This document shows positions 12,481 to 24,352 of a stretch of 64,000 nucleotides of DNA, piece after piece (within the stretch, counting starts at the first letter, position 1; every line of letters starts with the position of its first letter). Source of the stretch: Podocnemis expansa (taxonomy: Eukaryota; Chordata; Testudines; Podocnemididae); contig ML682008.1 in the NCBI GenBank assembly GCA_007922195.1, positions 8,615,764 to 8,679,763 of the forward strand. The letters are read 5' to 3'. Made by a program: the position numbers and the translations under genes. The notes beneath the pieces are model-generated. The model did no database searches and had not been told where the DNA came from. It saw only the letters and a program-made list of their open reading frames with translations.

Positions 12481-13521
12481 AACTATTTCCTAACCTGTTT
12501 TCTCTCAGTATGGAGTGTATATACTTCATCACAATATATTATTGAATATGGAGATTTCTGTACTATGGACAGCTTTCTAACAACTCAAAGAGCAAAAAGA
12601 CATTAAAAAAAAGACATTTAAAGGGGGAAAGCAAGGCTGAGAATGCTGACTGAGCTAACTGACTAGTGTGAATCTTAACTGGCATACAGTGTAGTGGAAG
12701 AAGCTAGGATTCTACACTTTCTGAAAATCAGAGCATTTCTAGGTGTCTCAGATTCAATACCTGAACATTGAAACACCCCAAATCAATAGTTTTCTTTTAA
12801 AGTTATCCACAGTGTCCATTTCTTTATCATCCTCTGACTCCTCCTTGTGCATATCTTAGCCTTTCCATGTGTTAAAGAAGAAGATAAGAAATAGAGGATA
12901 AGAAACCATAAGATATTTGTTTTTACCTTGATAAATATTGATTTATTTAAAATGGGACAAACTCAGATTTTCCTTACTGGTAACTGATACAGTCAGAGCA
13001 TAGTTTACAAAGGCAAGAATCTTATTATGTAAGATAGATCATTATAATAGTGGAGGATTGAAAGCAGGTATGTCTTCTCTGGAATGGTTTGACAGCTTTG
13101 CCATCTCTAACCCATATTAAGTTTAGAAACTTCTTGTGCAAGTTCATTGGGGCCAAAAACACTACCAGGGTTTTAAAAAAAATATCAAATTTGATGATTT
13201 AATTTAAATATGGGTAACTAGTTAATCCCAGAGCCAATTAATGTAATGTCATTAATTGACTTTGAAGTCTGCATACGTAATTGATTGTCTGGTTTCTGCT
13301 AGGAGAAGCTGTAAGAAACTAGGCTGGATAAACACTTTTCCTGAAGAAGGGTCCAGCAGTTCAGGATGCACAAAACCTCCAGTCTACTGGGAATGGGTGT
13401 GGGAAAAACAGCTGATCAGCATAGCCCAGTAAGTCGGCAGGGGAGTAGGGTGCAGTAGCACACCAGACAGCCAGAGAAGTGCTAGGATCTCTATCATTCA
13501 GAGCTTTAAGTTCCTCTAGTT

Positions 13522-13708
13522 CAGGCGTCTCAAACTCAAATCACCACATAGCTGTATGAGGACTAGAACGTTAGCCTGAGGGCCACACCACTGAAACCTT
13601 TTCATACAATGATATTGCAAATATCAATAATGAAAGTGTCATTGCGGGCCTCAGGAAGTAACTTTAGGAGCTGCATGCATCCCACAGGCCACAAATTTGA
13701 GACCCCTG
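13522..13708. mobile_element. hAT-type MITE, CAGGGGTCTCAAACTC family (copy 1)
   Basis: The 187-bp element has ends CAGGCGTCTCAAACTCAAAT and (reverse complement) CAGGGGTCTCAAATTTGTGG. The 8-bp flanks are CTCTAGTT (13514-13521) and CTCTAGTC (13709-13716), with one mismatch. The interior matches the reverse complement of 17362-17579. Confidence 0.88.
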
Positions 13709-14155
13709 CTCTAGTCTAACAGAGCTTCAAGGTCCCTGAAAATAATTCCTCCACTAGTGCCTCTGCCTTGCTGCTGCAGGGGTAGGCTCAAGCCCAGTGT
13801 ATATGGGTTATTTAGTAAATGGAGTGGAAGATAATCTGAAAAGCAGGGGTTTGGTTTGGTTTTCTTTTGTTTTAGAAAGTTGCCCTAGGAATCTCCACAG
13901 TCATTGCCCCAGCCAGCTCATAACAGCTGGGCTCATACTGCTAAACAGTCTGATTCAAATGTTTAATTAGGAAAGAAAGAAAGACTGAGTTCTTTAGTCT
14001 TTTTCTGAAAGTAGAGATTCTTTCTCAAAGGTGAACTGTAAAACTCCTGGCAGAAGTTTAAAAACATATTTATAATTTTCCAGAAGGAAGCACAGCACAG
14101 TTAGTGAGCAATGAAATCCCCACCATATTTTTAACATAATTACTTTCCCTTAGAT

Positions 14156-14332
14156 CAGTGTTTCCCAACCAGTGTGCCACAAATTTTTTTTGAAAAACAA
14201 CTAAAAAACTCTGTATTGGCCCATTAGCTCATGAATATTCATGAGTTTATTTGGAAAATATATGATTGTGTGCCTCAAATTAATTCAAGGTAGCAAGGTG
14301 TGCCATGGCAGAGAGAATATTGGGAACCTCTG
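14156..14332. mobile_element. hAT-type MITE with perfect 8-bp target duplication
   Basis: The 177-bp element has ends CAGTGTTTCCCAACCAGTGT and (reverse complement) CAGAGGTTCCCAATATTCTC. It is flanked by CCTTAGAT at 14148-14155 and at 14333-14340, a perfect duplication. It is AT-rich inside and has no ORF. Confidence 0.9.
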
Positions 14333-14828
14333 CCTTAGATAATCCTGGCCTGCAGCCTCTCCTGGCTTCTCCACAATGTATGTGACATCACAAGCATGGC
14401 GAACAAATATGGGAGGTTTTCACATCCTTGTTTGTGGCTGTCATTCATGAGAAACTAAATAATCTGCAGCACTGATTCAACAGACAGAATTGTTAAGGTG
14501 TCATAAAAATGTATGAGCCCAAGCACAAAACCTACTCATCCACCCTTACTATAGTGATTAAAAAGCTAATTTTAGTGGAGACACTAGTCAAAATAAATTA
14601 CTCAGCCACTGTGAGTGGGAGAGCAGAAGTTTGGGAGACTTCCTTAAGGAGGCTGCAATTGTTTTGAATTTTGTTAAATTATAGCACTGATTATATTCGA
14701 ACATATATGTACTGTTCTCCTCTTTTAGAATCTTTTAAGGGAGTTATCAGAATTTGAAAGTGAAAGGAAACTTCTGCAATTAATTAAAGGTCTTATTTTT
14801 GTGCATTTGAAACCAATATACCTTGTTA

Positions 14829-15237
14829 CAGAGGGTCTTAAACTATAGTCTGAGCTCCATTCAGGTGGTCTGTGGCAAGGTTGTGTAACAAACTCTGTGG
14901 CACAGCAGCAGCCACTTTCTTCTCCAAACCCCATCCCTCTCCTGTCATCTGAGTCCAGCAGTGCCATGGCTGGAATACAGTGGCTGCCCCTTGCTCCCAG
15001 TCCCACCCCTTCCCACCCACTCCTCTCCCATCACATGGGCCTAACACCACCCTGGCCAGAGCTGCTCCCAGCCCCAAGAAGCACCATATGATGCCCACTC
15101 CCTCTTCCCAGCTCCAGTCCCTCCCCACACCCCTCTCCCGTTTGACATGGACCGATTTGGAAAGATCATTAAGTTGTCTGTTGAGACCCTTAGCAATTTT
15201 CAAAGGGTCCACAAAGGAAGAAGTTTGAGAAACACTG
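14829..15237. mobile_element. hAT-type MITE with perfect 8-bp target duplication
   Basis: The 409-bp element has ends CAGAGGGTCTTAAACTATAG and (reverse complement) CAGTGTTTCTCAAACTTCTT. It is flanked by CCTTGTTA at 14821-14828 and 15238-15245, a perfect duplication. The GC-rich interior (14880-15130) produces several overlapping spurious ORFs. Its right end resembles that of 48430-48614. Confidence 0.9.
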
Positions 15238-17361
15238 CCTTGTTACATATAAAAATGTGTAAAAGAATATTTTAAAGGTTGCAAAATGAAGCACTCAGGA
15301 GTTAGGAAATGCCAGATTTTTGATTGCTTGTGCAGCATTAGTTCAGTTCTCATGCAACCACGTTGTCATAATGCCTATGCACAAGAGGGCTGAATTTAGG
15401 GTTGCACAGACAACGGTAAATCTGATATTTCTTAACTTTTGAGTGCTTCACTTTGCAACCTAAATTACATTATTTCATTGCAATTTCTAGGTAAGTGTGG
15501 TTTTTGTTTTTCTTTCTTAAGAAAAAAGATAAAAATGAAATCTATTATGCACAACTGTTACAGCCCTGCTCTCTCTTGCCCATGGTTCATCAGCATCTGG
15601 AACCTCCAGCTATGCAGTAAAGACTGCTCTTACTTGGGTTATATAGGACTAACTATGTTAGCTGCCGGTGGGAGGAGGCTGGTTTCAGAAGAGAGGATGG
15701 GTCACTAGTACCATATGTTGGCTTCGGGGCACAGTGCTTGAGAATCTGACCCAGCCCAGCTCTATTTTTCTCCTGTAATAGTGCAGGATCCTATCTTGTC
15801 ATGGGGTCCCTCTCAAGCATTCCTAGATGCCTCTTGATCATCAACACCTCTGTGAGTTTTTTATTTATGTTGCTGAAGGCCATTATCATGATCCCCATGC
15901 ACCCCTTCTTCCTACGGTTTCCTTCAGTCCCCAGCCGTTTCTCCAGGGAGATAGAGAAGAAGCAGAAGTGATCTTTCCAGCTGAAGATCTGGCTTTCCCT
16001 GCACTCTTCCAGGCTCCTTGTCCTTCCTTTGCACTTCCTTCCTGTGCTTTTCAAGTACTGTATTTGAAAGTATAATTATCTCCTTAGCTCGTCAGCCTAT
16101 AGTCAGATGAGGTAAGAAAGTCTTCTGCACCTCAATCGGGGCTTCTCTGGGGAGAGCTAATTAGTGTCTGAGTGCTGGGTCAGCTGCTGGCTTTCATCAC
16201 TTTGTCACACCTCCCTGTCTCCCACAGTGAGGGGCCCCTGCTTCATGTGGTGCTACCAAAGGAGGGAGCATGTTACTGGCACTATATAACTGGTCTTGGA
16301 GCTTTATGGTAGGAACCAATCCAGGTCACCTGGTTCTATCACATCAGGCATTAAGGAAGCTGTAGGCCCACATGGTATGTCTCTGAGGGTATGGCTTTGG
16401 CTATGTACCAATTGTGAGAGGCCCTGAGCTGGCTTTTTAATTTATTTCCACCATTACATTTGCTCTGGCAACTCCCAGATATTCCCACTGTAGTGGCAGC
16501 TATTGCTGGGTTGTTTAGAATGTTTATGTTCACATATGATTGTGATAGACTGTGAAAATTTCTATTGGGAGTGCAAATGAGAGAAGGAAAATGGAGATTT
16601 TTAGTAGTTTATAACTTCACTAAAAATTAATGGAATTTCATGGAACAAAAAGCAGGCTCCTCTTTGGCCACCGATATTTCTCCTTGCTGAAGTTCAGTGA
16701 CCTGTTGCAAACTGTGAAAGTGTTAAAGTTTCTTAAATATGGCTTCAAGATTTTTTTTATTATAGAAGATGCTTGTCAGTATAAAAATAGGGTTCACTAC
16801 CACTTCTATTCTATTTACACTGTACAAAGGGCTTGTCTTCTGCAGCAGGTCAGATTTGATGATTATAATTGTGTTTCTTTGCCTCTAAAATTTATGGACC
16901 TAAGAATAAGCGTTCTGCTAGATGGCCTTACAGTGGTTTTGTTCAAGTATTTTTAATTGATTGGAAAACCTGGTTTCTCATCTGTCCCCACCATCCACAT
17001 TAAATCCAGGCTCTCAGATTATAATCTAACTGATGCTTCCAGTGGTCTGTGATAGACCTCCAGAGCTGGGCAATTTGTAAGTATTTAGTTTAAAACAGAT
17101 ATCAAAATAATTACATTTATTATTTCAATTAAAAAATAAAATGGATTGATATCAATCCAGACCTCTGAGTGCCATAGCAATGAATTGTTTCTGAAATATA
17201 TTTGTTCTTATTAGAAGAGTTGAACCAGTATGACTTCTAATCTACATGGTATGTATTAAAACAAAAATGGATCTTGGAATACTTTTACCTTTGAACATTA
17301 TCATTTGTTAGTTTTTATCCCTCCTTGCTGAAAGGGATGTGGGGGGATAGTTCAACTAAAC

Positions 17362-17579
17362 CAAAGGTTTCAAACATTCAGCCCGTGGGCCGCATGCAGG
17401 TGCTAAAGCTATTTCCTGCTAAAGCATGTCGTGCAGTGACACAATTGTTACCAATATTTGCAATATCAGTGTATGGAAAGATTTCAGTGCTGCAGCCTTC
17501 GGACTACCATAGTAATCTTCGTGCGGCCCTCTACTAGTTCTCATGCGGCCCTCATAATGATTTGAGTTTGAGACCCCTG
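17362..17579. mobile_element. hAT-type MITE, CAGGGGTCTCAAACTC family (copy 2, inverted)
   Basis: The 218-bp element is in opposite orientation to 13522-13708. The right end is (reverse complement) CAGGGGTCTCAAACTCAAAT and the left end is CAAAGGTTTCAAACATTCAG. The flanks AACTAAAC (17354-17361) and AATGAAAC (17580-17587) agree at 6 of 8 positions. Confidence 0.82.
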
Positions 17580-20054
17580 AATGAAACATTTTACAGTAGT
17601 GTGTATAATGAATATATTCCAAGGTTAGTGGAAACAAATACGAAAATTTGCTTTCCTCTTTCCTAGAGATGTGCCCAAGACTCACATTATCTTGTCTAAA
17701 TATTTCAATAGTTCAGTGGTCTATAACAAGTGCAAATTGGGATTCAAAACAATCAGAGCTGTGGGAAGATTTGTTGCTCAGATTTTGCTTTGTCCCACCC
17801 TAATGATGAAGCTCTGATGAGAAATTTGGGTCTGATTTTAATGTTATCAAACAACTGTATCCAAATCACCCCATAGTGACTTAGGTGTGCTAATGGATCA
17901 ATTCTAAAAACTTAATTCTATAAGCAGATAACAGGAAGTGGTCTGTCTGAGGAGGTATGCAAGATTTACCAGTGGTTTCCATTTAAATAATTGGGAACCC
18001 ACCTAAACTTTTCTGGCTTGTTTACCCATGGAAGGACACAGATACAGACTTATGCTCAAAGGAATGGCATGCAGACAATAATTCGTTCAAAAACAAAATT
18101 TCTCTTTATTAAAGCTATTACTAATACAGTCTAAAGCTTAAATCAAAAATCAACACAATGTAACAAATGAAATAATTGATTTAAGACTATACAGAATACT
18201 ATAACATAAACCATCAAACTGCAACAGAGTACTCATAACACAATATAATGTCCCCTCAAAACATATGACCATGTTATTACTACATAGTTGCAATGAAGCA
18301 TGATAAATGTAAAATCTTGTGACATATATCATAAGAAATTCTTCATACAAATGTATAAAAGCTCTAATACAATGTTTTAGAATACCAAACCTAGTACAAT
18401 ATAACATATCTATCTATCTATCAGACATTCAATAGTACAATGTTCAGTAACATTACTAGAAATAAACATTCTATGAGTATTGATGAGGCAGTCATAAATG
18501 GGTGAGGTGAGAGACACACACACCCAGCTTTATTTACAATTATGTGAATGCATTCGTTGTCTTTAAGAAAAAACATACTTCCTTTGTCAAATCTCTCTGT
18601 CTTGTCTTAGGTCTTTTTGTTTTGTCATATTCCTGCTTGCTGCCACTGCCTCAGCTCTCTTCCATTATATCATCTAAACTCAAGCTGGTCAGTTCTCTGC
18701 TTTTATACAGTTCTGTGCCCTTTTCTGATTGGTTTCTTTCTTAATGTCAATCAACAGTATATGTCCCTTCCACTAAATATGGACTGAACAGATATACTGG
18801 ACTTCTGGCTTAGGACAATCAGTAACCCATTAACCACTGTTCTCTCCCAGCACTTTTTTTTGGGTCCTAAGAGGTGTTTTTTCCTATAAGGTATTATCCG
18901 AGAAGTGTTAACAGGGCACTCTACCTAAGTGGTCCCTTATAATATGCCAGTGATGGCAGTATCTGGCCTGGAGCTGGCATGGTGGGGGGAGGTTGGGTAG
19001 GTGGCACTGTGGTTGGGGAGGGTGGTTTTGGATGTGGGGGTGGAGCCATGGCTGCAACCTTTTTTTTTTTTGATGCAGCAATGCCCCTGCCTAACTCCCA
19101 TTGAATCTGTTTTTTTAGGCATGTAAATAACTTTAACATCTAGCTAAGTGTGTCTGCTTCCCAGCCTTCAAAACAGGGACTGTGATAAAGGGCTGATATT
19201 AGGATTAATTAGTTAGCATTTGTACAGAGTTTTGCAAGTGTAAAATACTACGTAAATGTATTATTATTCTATAAAACATAGAACATAGTAACCCACAGCT
19301 TTTAGAGAATAAATTCATAACAGAGCTTGCTAAATTAAATGGAAGTGATATTTTTTATGGATCAGACAATGCATCAAATGACACTTTGATGTCAGTGTTC
19401 TACTTTTACTTCAGTATTTAAGAGTAATGGAACTGTTCTCTTATTTTGGAGTTCAGGAAAATGGAAATTGTATTGAGTGTTCAGTTTGAACCAAAAAGAA
19501 TGAAATCTTCTCTGACTTCTAATCTTAAATCTACAATGTCATTGCTTATGTTTTGAAATATGTTACATTCCTATGAAATATTTTCACAGGATATTATATT
19601 TCTTGCTCTCTAGAGTTTCACTGGCATGTACAGTGGGTCTAACAGACAGGGCTATTTAACTTCTTGAAACAGAATGAACACCTCCTGTATTTAGAAAATC
19701 TTTTTGGTGTGTGTTCTATTACCTAGTGTTCAAGATGTTCTGATAGTGTTACAAATGTACTAGCTATGCTATTATAGATTTCTTCCAATAAATTGCTGAT
19801 CTTTTAAAGTATAATTGTATTACTACACTAGACTACGTATGAAAATGGCAAAATGAAAAAGCCATTGAAGCCATATTACAGTCAAGGCATTGCACTGCAC
19901 TTTTAACTTCAGAGCTGGATTCAGAATGAATCTGTTACTGAGTGAGGTTGCGTACTGAAATTCATGAAACCAGTCGGCTGGGTTTTATCATACTGAAACA
20001 ACCATGGAAGAGGAAAGCTTCTGAATTGGTGAAGTAGGTTGCATGTACTTTGGA

Positions 20055-20890
20055 AGATAAAATTAACATTCAGAATGATCTAGACAAACTGGAGAAATGG
20101 TCTGAAGTCAGTAGGATGAAATTCAAAAAGGACAATCAAAGGAAGGAGCAGTCAGTTGCAAACATATACAATGGGAAATGACTGTGTAAGAAGGAATACT
20201 GTAGAAAGGGATCTGGGGATTTTATCAAATCTCAAGCTAAATATGAGTCAGCACAATAACATTGTTGCAAAAAAGTGAACATCATCCTGGGATGTATTGT
20301 AAGCAAGCAAACGTGTTTTAAGCAAGACATAAAAAGTAATTTTTCTACTGTATTCTGCACTGATTAGGCCTAAACTGAAGTATTGTGTCCAATTCTGGGC
20401 ACCATCTTTCAAGAAAGGTGTGGACAAATTGGAGAAGATGTAGAGGAGATCAATAAAAATTATTAAAGGTCTAGGAAGCATGACTTATATGTGAAGACTG
20501 AAAAAAATTGTTTAGTCTAGAGATGGGAAGACTAAGTGAGGACATAACAGCTTTCAAGTAAATAAAAGTTGTTACAAAGAGGAGTGTGAAAATGTGTTCT
20601 CTTTAACCTCTATGGATAGGGAAAGAAGCAATGAGCTTAAATTGCAGCAATTGAGGTTTAAGTTGGACATCAGAAAAACTTCCTAACTATCAGTAACACA
20701 TTGGAACAGTAACACATTGGAACAAATTGCCTGGAGAGGTTGTGGAATCTCTATCACGAGAGGTTTTTAAGAACAGGTCAGACAAACACCTGTCAGGAAT
20801 GGAGTCATTATTACATAATCTTGTCTTGAGTGCAGAGGACTGGACCAGATGACCTCTTGAGGGTCCCTTCCAGTTCTGACTATGTGATTC
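20055..20890 (+). mobile_element. CR1 LINE, 3' fragment
   Basis: It reads from NDLDKLEKWSE-like codons (20060) through a [20 protein letters not shown] block (20370) to a WNKLPGEVVESLSREVFKNR-like block and the tail (GACCTCTTGAGGGTCCCTTC). It contains many stops. A 16-bp unit, AGTAACACATTGGAAC, is tandemly duplicated at 20692-20723 within it. Confidence 0.85.
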
Positions 20891-21694
20891 TAAGTCTAAT
20901 GTGAGTCTGATGGTCATTAGACCCAGTAAATTTTGCTAATGTATGACAACTATAAGAAAATCTGTTTTAAATAAGGTGGTGCTAATCTACTTTGAAAGTT
21001 CATAAAGCATTCACTAATTGTTAGAATACTTAGTGACTTATCTGTATTGAGGGGGTCTCACTGAATGATGTATTGAATTACAAAACACATAAGAGTATTG
21101 GGCTCTGAACTATCTGTGTACTGCCTGCAGTATGCACCTGATGTGGCTTTACTGACCAAGGTATATTACTTTATCTATATGTGGCACGTTTAAAGGTAAG
21201 AGTAGGTTTTGAAAGTGCTACTGGTATTAATTCATGCAGAACCTATAAAATATCAGAAGAAACTGTGTAAAAAGATTATATGTCCTATAAATACCTTAAG
21301 CAATCTCTGAGCTTATTGGTCATGATAATATATCCTTAGTATTGGTGCTTTGCTGTTTGGAAAATTCTTTAGAGCTATGTAAACCAGTCAGCATTTTTAA
21401 CAGGAGCTGTGCCCAATTAAGCATGCACTCTGCTGAAAGTGTAGTTATGAGATGTCATCTTCATGGTCTGCTCAGCATGTGCATCTTCACCAGCCTGTAT
21501 GCAAACCACTGCACAAAATGAAACTTTGGCATAAAAGATTTCAGCCTTGTATCAACAATGTAAATATAATCCTTATGTATCATGTAGCTATTGAACTCAC
21601 TGTTTGCTCTGGCCCCCCCCCCCCCGGCATTACATTAACAAATAGTTCTAAAAGAAAAAAAAAGACTGGGATGCCATTAAAGGATTCTGCTAGC

Positions 21695-22065
21695 CCCATG
21701 ATGTGTAGGAACAAAAGTACAAAAGAATTGCCATTACCAGATCAGATCAGTCCATCTAGTCTAACAACCTGTCTCTGACAATGGCTAGCACCAAATGATT
21801 CAGAAGAAGGTGCTAGTAATTTCACATTAGGCACACGGTTCCTGTTAAAAATGCTGACCAGTTTTCATAGCTCTAAGGAGTCTTCCAAAAGACAAATCAT
21901 TAACACTAGGCAGATGTGAGATTATTTCTTCTCCCACCACATTAGTTCTCCTTCGAATCCCTAATTCTTAGTGATTGGCTTGAGGCATTATAAATCTTCC
22001 AAAATGTATTAGAATTAACTATTATAACTTGGATGGATGTTCATGAGCAGTAGAAATGTTGAATA
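21695..22065 (-). mobile_element. CR1-related LINE 3' end (older subfamily, minus strand)
   Basis: GAATTGCCATTACCAGATCA, then GTCCATCTAGTCTAACAACC and TGTCTCTGACAATGGCTAGC, match the reverse complement of the 3' end of the subfamily at 56970-58880 and the left end at 6945. It is too degraded for an ORF. Confidence 0.6.
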
Positions 22066-22480
22066 ATGCAGGAGATATAGAAATAGACTTCAGGAATTAT
22101 AAAGATTTACAAGCATGGATTATACCTACCTATGTGCAGGTTTACATAGAACTTCTTTGATACGAGCATGATGTAACATGATACAGAATGTATTCACTGT
22201 GATGGACAGCCTATTACTCTATTTATGGTCCTTTCAAGCCTCCATCTCAACCCTGCCCCATTTCATGACAAACAAAGTTGTGAAATTGGCTTTGCTTATC
22301 TCTAAAAAAAAATCAATTATTCTTTCATAAAAAAATTAATTTGAACTTTGCAGACAGTGTTTGCCCTGAGTATGAAAAGAAACAGTGAAATTAACTTTGT
22401 GTCATATAGTATTAATAGTTCCTTAGGATGAAAAAATGTTCTTAAGAATTTAACTATTCTCCTGCTGATTTTATTTGCAG

Positions 22481-22696
22481 ACAACTACTACGGCACTCCA
22501 AAGCCTCCAGCAGAACCAGCTCCATTATTGTTAAATGTAACAGACCAGATCCTTCCAGGCACCACACCTAGTGCTGAAGGCAAGCGTAAGAGGAATAAAT
22601 CAGTGAGCAATATGGAAAAGGCAGGTATTGAACCACCAGAAGAGGAAGAAGAAGAAAGGCCCGTGGTCAATGGAAATGGTATGGCAGTAACACCAG
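22481..22696 (+). CDS. MAGI2: MAGI2 internal coding exon (linker upstream of the first WW domain)
   Basis: This is an internal exon of MAGI2, a scaffold of synapses and cell junctions that links receptors and PTEN through PDZ and WW domains. The acceptor is a pyrimidine-rich tract ending TTTGCAG at 22480 and the donor is GTTAGT from 22697. The exon is 216 nt, starts on codon position 2 (the previous exon must supply G) and ends on position 1. The translation begins (G)AC-AAC-TAC-TAC, NYYGTPKPPAEP, then contains NVTDQILPG, a basic KRKRNKSVSNMEK stretch and an acidic EEEEEE run. This distinguishes MAGI2 from its paralogue MAGI1, which shares NYYGTPKPP but, as I recall, diverges after it. The exon encodes linker between the guanylate-kinase-like region and WW1. 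There are no stops or frameshifts. Paralogue assignment is from family knowledge; the exon structure is seen directly. Confidence 0.9.
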
Positions 22697-23984
22697 GTTA
22701 GTTCTTTTATCTACTTCTGAGTTTTATTTCACATTTATCTTCTGTAGTTATGGGGGTGTACACTTTGGAAAGGGAGTGCTTATCTTGTGCCTCAGATAAC
22801 TAGGACTCTTTAGAAACTAGCTTCTAGTGTAACCTAGTATTGACCACATAAAATGTGTACCTCAGTTTTCCTTTCTGTAAAATAATAAGCAAGTTAATTT
22901 TTGTAAACTACTGTGAACTTTTTTTATGAGACACTGTGCTAGAGCAAAATCTTAGTACAACAAAATCTTTATGATTTTAAGATAGTGTGAGTGTAGCTGA
23001 CTTAGTAGTACAGAGTCAGGCAGACATGAGGAAAACCTCTTGAAGCCTCTGGAAAAAGCAACGGGAAGATCCATGTCTACCAATGTTCCAGTCCCTGCAG
23101 TCAGAAGAATGGGTATCTAGCACTAAAATGTACCCTTATGTATGGATTTAACTGTTCCAAATGATTGTGGACCCAAGGTATTAGCTGGTATCCTGCAGAT
23201 CCCAAAGCAGGTGATCAGTCCCTCAAAGTTTAACAAAGTATCGCCATGTCTTGGTATATAATCTTCTTTTTATCATGAGGCGCCATTTAAGACATAACTA
23301 ATTATTTTTTCTTCAAGTAAGAAATTGAAGAACTCAGAGCTTTGTATTCTGTAAAAAATCTGAAAACCTTTTATAACCATTAGTAATAGGTGAAGTGTTA
23401 AATATGTATATTTTTCTCATTTGGCCTGTATAGGTCTAGTAGATGTATGAAAAGCCTGGATGATAAAACTCTTTAATCCTAACAAAATAAGAAGTATAAA
23501 AAGATTGAAATAGAAGTTTCCTTACTGACTATCCTTGTAAAGAGAAGGATAAGACTACAAGATTTCTGAATGTACATATTCTTATAAAATAATAAATGCA
23601 TTATTTAATCTCCAAGTGCTGTAAAACTGACTTTTGCATTTCATTTTATGTATGCTTTTTTCTCAGACTTGGTTGAAAAGCACATCAAATTGAATCAATT
23701 TCCCTGTTATGGATAGGCCTGGTTGCATGCTTTTTATTGTATATATTCTGAATTTAAGGGCAAATCCTGAGGCCAAGTAGTTGGACTGGGCAATGGAGAG
23801 AACAAGTAGAATAAATTTTCCCCTTCAGCCTCTAAAACAGCTGTGGAGCCATAACTACAATGTTGAGTCTGTAACATATCCTGCGCCTTACTCGGCCTTT
23901 TCACAGGAAAGGATTCACAGATCAGTGCATCCTAATGCATGTTATTCTGTTGTTTCTGCTCCATTCCTTGCTTTCCAGAAGCCT

Positions 23985-24275
23985 CCATAGAGCTAAATTT
24001 TCCTTTGAGTAGTGTCTCCATGGGTGCCAGAGCGTCCATGAGACATTGATCAGAGAACCTTCCAGCAGTGCTCATCTGGGTTGCATGGATGCCGAGAGGC
24101 TGTCTTATGCCGCTTTTGGAGCTCTCTCAGCACACACGGAGCCCAACCCTCCTCAGTTCCTTCTCAACCACCTGCAGTAATGGACAGAGCTTGACTTTCT
24201 CCTCAGCTCATAAAATATGTTCCTTCTAGACCCTCTCTTCCCAGTGTTTCTTCCTGTCAACTTTTCTTCCCACAT
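23985..24275 (+). mobile_element. Probable 5' leader of the DIRS-like element (upstream of the R4-type insertion)
   Basis: The sequence just left of the R4-type pair (TTCTTCCCACATATATATAT) and just right of it (TATATATGTATAATCTTC, then the DIRS gag ATG at 28152) read as two halves of one interrupted leader. I recall similar leaders (CCTCAGTTCCTTCTC block near 24150) upstream of DIRS gag in reptiles. The left limit is a guess; no terminal repeat could be identified. Confidence 0.4.
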
Positions 24276-24352
24276 ATATATATAAAAAAAAAAAAAAAGA
24301 AAAATCCCCTCACCTCTATGAGTGGTATGTGTCTTCCTCAACCTCGGGTCCT

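Larger units (their letters stand above)
1..22480 (+). other. MAGI2: MAGI2 intron (partial, upstream)
   Basis: This is intronic sequence upstream of the first exon, with its own donor outside the window. Apart from the repeats listed separately it is AT-rich, and I see no conserved coding signal in these stretches: 1-315, 470-1380, 1790-2600, 3215-4140, 5530-6440, 6500-6940, 8480-8740, 8915-9900, 10640-11030, 12480-13510, 15246-17350, 17590-20050 and 20890-21690. In 18090-18780 the minus strand carries AATAAA followed by T-rich sequence, which could be an old LTR, but no ends could be fixed. A short MIR-like stretch may lie near 19190-19290. Confidence 0.8.

Noticed and set aside
21608..21625. 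Poly-C run as a possible regulatory element
   Set aside because: It is an isolated homopolymer with no context suggesting function, and could be a sequencing-sensitive simple repeat.
22488..22670. Minus-strand ORF of 60 codons
   Set aside because: It is antisense to the MAGI2 exon, a shadow frame.
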